Shown here one piece after another: positions 27,922 through 30,042 of a stretch of 30,042 nucleotides of DNA; the stretch's first letter is position 1; each line of letters begins with the position of its first letter. This DNA is from a virus, in the IMG/VR virus record IMGVR_UViG_3300028392_000023, positions 1 to 30,042 of that record, one strand, 5' to 3'. Made by a program: the position numbers and the translations under genes. Below the pieces are notes generated by a model. The model had not been told where the DNA came from. It was given only the letters and a program-made list of their open reading frames with translations, and did not search any database.

Positions 27922-27981
27922 TATGGCGAAGGAAAACTTAAAGGGGTTAAGTGTGATCGTTGAATCAAAACCTTCGCCATA
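27922..27981 (-). ncRNA. Three-way-junction structured element in the leftward operon
   Basis: The outer stem TATGGCGAAGG (27922-27932) with CCTTCGCCATA (27971-27981) is 11 bp and perfect. Inside are two perfect hairpins: ACTTAA/TTAAGT (27936-27941 and 27947-27952, 5-nt loop AGGGG on plus) and TGAT/ATCA (27954-27957 and 27964-27967, 6-nt loop). The junction strands are AAA, G and AAA, nearly symmetric. It lies wholly between two genes of the leftward unit, so it would be transcribed as RNA on the minus strand. It has no terminator tail and matches no riboswitch class I can recall. The structure is seen; the function is unknown. Confidence 0.68.
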
Positions 27982-27987
27982 AGAATC

Positions 27988-28482
27988 TTAGTTATGGAAA
28001 TTCATTTGAAATAAGAACTTTAAATCCTTAATTAACAAATCAATTTCTTCCTTATTAACATTTATTTTACCAGATTCAATAGCTGATTTAGCTAAAGCCA
28101 TAACGAACATATATTCGTCTTTATTAATTGGCTTTTTTGTTTCAATCCTCAAATCAGCATCAAAGTCTTTAGCAACATTAGCCAATTCTTTTTCAAGTTC
28201 TTCAGGATTAAAACTTGTATCTGGTTTATTATCTGCTGGTAGTTCTTGCATCATTGGACTTTTATCTTCCTTTGATTGAACAAATAAAGAACCATTCTTT
28301 TTAGAAGCTTGGCATGTAACAGAAACCCTTTTGCCTTTTTCTAAAAATACTGGCTTTATTGCACTCCAAAGAACTATTTCTTGATCGTTTACTTTAAACT
28401 TAAAATTCGGAAACTTATTAGGTGTTCCATCTTTTGTAAGTCTATTATCGTAAACGTATTTTACTACTCCTTGTACGTTCAT
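27988..28482 (-). CDS. OB-fold / single-stranded DNA-binding-like protein
   Basis: A 164-residue protein. Residues 1-65 look like an OB fold: MNVQGVVKYVYDNRLTKDGT, PNFKFKVNDQEIVLWSAIKP and LEKGKRVSVTCQASKKNGSL form five strands with aromatic residues. An acidic linker follows (about 72-115) and then a helical C-terminus ending FLFQMNFHN. It would bind single-stranded DNA in replication or recombination. Coupling by ATGA overlap to the RecB-like nuclease, with its own GGAG ribosome site, supports a recombination module. It could also be a beta-barrel replication accessory protein. Confidence 0.68.
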   Translation of the reverse strand: MNVQGVVKYVYDNRLTKDGTPNKFPNFKFKVNDQEIVLWSAIKPVFLEKGKRVSVTCQASKKNGSLFVQSKEDKSPMMQELPADNKPDTSFNPEELEKELANVAKDFDADLRIETKKPINKDEYMFVMALAKSAIESGKINVNKEEIDLLIKDLKFLFQMNFHN

Positions 28483-29216
28483 TTTTTCTCCTTTTTATTT
28501 AAGTAACGATATAGTTTTAAGCACGAGATTGCTGTATCGTGATTGTCAGAGTCTATATCAAACTCAGCAATTCTTAATTTTCCATCTTTAGTGCAATTAA
28601 CAATAACACCTTTAGGAATTTTAATTCCAAGTTCTTCTTCTATTGCTAAGGCATAAAGATAAATCTGAACATAATAACTATCTCTTATTCCTGAAGATGT
28701 TTTCCAGTCATAGATAATATATTCTCCTGATTTATTTTTAAATAAAGCATCAAGTGTTCCAGTAAATTTGTTTATACGACTAAGAACTTTTCGTTCAGTA
28801 AAAACAATTTCTAAACCTGATTGCTTATCCCACCACTCTTTAAACTTATTAAAAGACTTTTTCATTTCTTCGTTGTGAACTTCTACAACTTTTCCAGTAT
28901 GGATATATGTCTCAATAAGATTATGAACTTCTCCACCAACTAAACCAGCACTAGACATATTTGCATTAGCAGATTTTTTGATTTGATCGTAATATTTAAT
29001 CAATTCAATTTCATCATAGCTAACACCAGCTTTAATTAGTTTCTTAAACTCATCTGCACACATTTTAGCAGTCCAGTTTCCAATAGCTGCTGCTGGAGTT
29101 AGAAGTTTAGTTATTGTAGTTGCTGATGGAAGTTTCTCGTCATTCCAAAAGTATTCATGTGGTATTGGGTCAAAGAATAATGTTTCTTTGCCTTCGTATA
29201 GTTTTATTTCTTCCAT
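28479..29216 (-). CDS. RecB/Cas4-like PD-(D/E)XK exonuclease
   Basis: A 245-residue nuclease. SATTITKLLTP (31-41) is the start typical of phage RecB-like exonucleases. GGEVHNLIETYIHTGK (94-109; His98, Glu102) is motif I. TGTLDALFK (152-160; Asp156) is motif II. YIIYDWKTSSG (167-176; Asp170-x-Lys172) is motif III. YYVQIYLYALAIEEE gives the Q-x-x-x-Y motif (Gln184). No iron-sulfur cysteine cluster is present. It would process DNA ends for recombination-dependent replication or degrade host DNA. The ribosome site GGGAAGG is strong. Confidence 0.88.
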   Translation of the reverse strand: MEEIKLYEGKETLFFDPIPHEYFWNDEKLPSATTITKLLTPAAAIGNWTAKMCADEFKKLIKAGVSYDEIELIKYYDQIKKSANANMSSAGLVGGEVHNLIETYIHTGKVVEVHNEEMKKSFNKFKEWWDKQSGLEIVFTERKVLSRINKFTGTLDALFKNKSGEYIIYDWKTSSGIRDSYYVQIYLYALAIEEELGIKIPKGVIVNCTKDGKLRIAEFDIDSDNHDTAISCLKLYRYLNKKEKK

Positions 29217-29296
29217 TTTGCCTTCCCTTTTAGTTTTAGTTTATCTTATTTATTATAACTAATAATATTAAAAACAATATAATTATAAATACAAAG
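29217..29296 (-). promoter_or_regulatory. AT-rich gap, possible promoter for the nuclease/SSB genes
   Basis: An 80-bp AT-rich gap follows the regulator gene. Read leftward it contains TATAAT (complement of 29252-29257), with TTGTTT upstream at a short 14-bp spacing. A promoter here would let the XRE-type regulator just upstream control the nuclease/SSB genes separately. The evidence is weak because the whole stretch is AT-rich. Confidence 0.28.
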
Positions 29297-29596
29297 TTAT
29301 ATATAAATGTCATTTTTAATTACTTTGTTATAATCTGATTTGATTAATTCAGCATCAAATAATTTATCAACAGTTACATCAAATATTTTAGATATTTTAA
29401 ATATTTGACTAGCTGACATTTCATTCTTTGCTAATTCAAATTTGCTTATTTGCTGTTCTATTGAACCAAGCATTTGAGCAAAATCTTTTTGCGTCATAAA
29501 CTTAACTTTACCAGTTGGTTGCTCTACTTTAGTATTGAATCGCAAGAACTTAATGTTACTTGCAAGTGTATTAACTATATCTTGCTTTCGTTCCAT
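29297..29596 (-). CDS. XRE-family transcriptional regulator
   Basis: A 99-residue protein. After MERKQDIVNTLASNIKFLRF the HTH_3 domain is clear: MTQKDFAQMLGSIEQQISKF, then ELAKNEMSASQIFKISKIFDV and the closing TVDKLFD, the usual end of Cro/CI-type domains. No cleavage or dimerisation domain follows, so it resembles Cro-like or host-derived regulators. I chose ATG 29596 because GGAAGG precedes it. An earlier TTG would add 11 residues. It lies inside the leftward early unit and may act at the divergent region 1095-1301. No integrase is present, so lysogeny is not implied. Confidence 0.8.
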   Translation of the reverse strand: MERKQDIVNTLASNIKFLRFNTKVEQPTGKVKFMTQKDFAQMLGSIEQQISKFELAKNEMSASQIFKISKIFDVTVDKLFDAELIKSDYNKVIKNDIYI

Positions 29597-29805
29597 GTTT
29601 CCTTCCATTTTTGCATAAATTGTTTCCAATATAATGAATCTGTTTTTTCAACATCATATTGAGGATATAACTTATAAAACTCATCTAAAGTCAAATCGCT
29701 ATGATCTAAAAGAGTATAATAATATTCAAAATAAGTTTCAACAATATGTGGGTGCTTTTTAGATTCTAAAAATAGTCTTTCTATTTCTTGTTTTACAGTT
29801 ACCAT
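29575..29805 (-). CDS. Hypothetical protein, 76 aa
   Basis: It begins MVTVKQEIERLFLESKKHPH, is helical and rich in Tyr/Trp/Glu (FEYYYTLLDHSDLTLDEFYK), and ends SLYWKQFMQKWKETWNESKI. The strong ribosome site GGAGAAGG precedes ATG 29805, nine bases after the lipoprotein stop. It overlaps the regulator gene by 22 nt. No family is recognised. Its coupling to the regulator suggests a related role. Confidence 0.66.
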   Translation of the reverse strand: MVTVKQEIERLFLESKKHPHIVETYFEYYYTLLDHSDLTLDEFYKLYPQYDVEKTDSLYWKQFMQKWKETWNESKI

Positions 29806-29814
29806 ACCTTCTCC

Positions 29815-30042
29815 TTAGTTGATTACATTATGACCACGACCCTTTAAACAATTACGAATATAACTTTCTCTATCGTATTTTGCTTCTGGGCTTAACCATA
29901 AAGTTTGTGGTCTTATAAAAAAATTATAAAAACCTTTTCCTGCTTCAACAGCTTTATTAGTATTATCTTCTGCTAACTTTGTGCAGTGTTGAATATCGTC
30001 AGTAAGTTCAGCAGCTCTACTTTCGTTCCAAGTTCCAGTTCT
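29815..30042 (-). CDS. Putative lipoprotein, 3' part (continues at 205..1)
   Basis: This is the remainder of the 101-residue lipoprotein gene that starts at 205 and crosses the circle junction. The last 127 bases of this segment duplicate the beginning of the window. The C-terminal part reads GFYNFFIRPQTLWLSPEAKY and ends RNCLKGRGHNVIN at TAA 29815-29817. Uninterrupted reading across the join (306 nt in all) is the main support for circularity. Confidence 0.75.
   Translation of the reverse strand, partial: RTGTWNESRAAELTDDIQHCTKLAEDNTNKAVEAGKGFYNFFIRPQTLWLSPEAKYDRESYIRNCLKGRGHNVIN
29916..30042. repeat. Terminal direct repeat (right copy), assembly closure
   Basis: Identical to bases 1-127. 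It should be removed to obtain the 29,915-bp circular sequence. This is an assembly overlap, not evidence of a physical terminal repeat. Confidence 0.93.

Noticed and set aside
1-30042. tRNA genes, CRISPR arrays, insertion sequences, integrase with attachment site
   Set aside because: Looked for cloverleaf-like arms, regularly spaced repeats, transposase or integrase motifs and found none. The hairpin array at 2633-2774 has no spacer/repeat identity typical of CRISPR.

Overview
The window is a complete, circularly closed assembly of a small AT-rich tailed-phage genome. The first 127 bases recur exactly as the last 127 bases, and a lipoprotein gene reads intact across the join, so the unique genome is 29,915 bp. 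Gene content is that of a siphovirus-type caudovirus: ParB-methyltransferase, small and large terminase, portal, MuF-like protein, scaffold, HK97-type capsid, head-tail connectors, tail terminator, tail tube, frameshifted tail chaperone, tape measure, lambda J-like hub and glycine-rich fibre. The low GC content, short intergenic gaps, lysine/asparagine-rich proteins and fibre/hydroxylase cassette resemble phages of streamlined marine bacteria. A Pelagibacterales-like or other AT-rich aquatic alphaproteobacterial host is a reasonable but unproven inference. I see no integrase, DNA polymerase, helicase or tRNA, so the phage is probably lytic and uses the host replisome.

Layout. Two opposed transcription units fill the circle. 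They diverge from an AT-rich control region at about 1095-1301. The rightward unit (1302-26727) begins with a small basic protein, an HNH protein, a DnaA-domain-IV-like protein and a replisome-organizer-like protein. A striking array of palindromes follows (2633-2774), then an acidic protein, a membrane-anchored glucosaminidase lysin, several tiny proteins and a zincin. Next come ParB-methyltransferase, the packaging genes, head (7.8-12.1 kb), connectors (12.1-13.5 kb), tail (13.5-20.7 kb) and fibre, hydroxylase, membrane and lysis genes (20.7-26.7 kb). A HlyC-type lysine acyltransferase sits between the tail-tip protein genes, where lambda-like phages and gene transfer agents usually have an NlpC/P60 peptidase.

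The leftward unit runs from 1094 down through the circle junction to 26724. It holds a run of very small genes, a lipoprotein, a 76-residue protein, an XRE-type regulator, a RecB/Cas4-like nuclease, an OB-fold (SSB-like) protein, a possible three-way-junction RNA (27922-27981), three small helical proteins and a second PD-(D/E)XK nuclease. It looks like an early DNA-metabolism and host-takeover operon. The two units meet tail to tail with stop codons overlapping by 4 nt and no terminator between them.

The most interesting signals are five. (1) A two-helical-turn-spaced series of hairpins with TTTT loops behind the replication-initiator gene. (2) A symmetrical three-way-junction element in the leftward operon. 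(3) The HlyC-like acyltransferase inside the tail-tip operon. (4) A 10-residue N-terminus shared by the capsid protein and a 37-residue basic protein, but encoded by diverged codons. (5) A canonical A_AAA_AAG frameshift in the tail chaperone.
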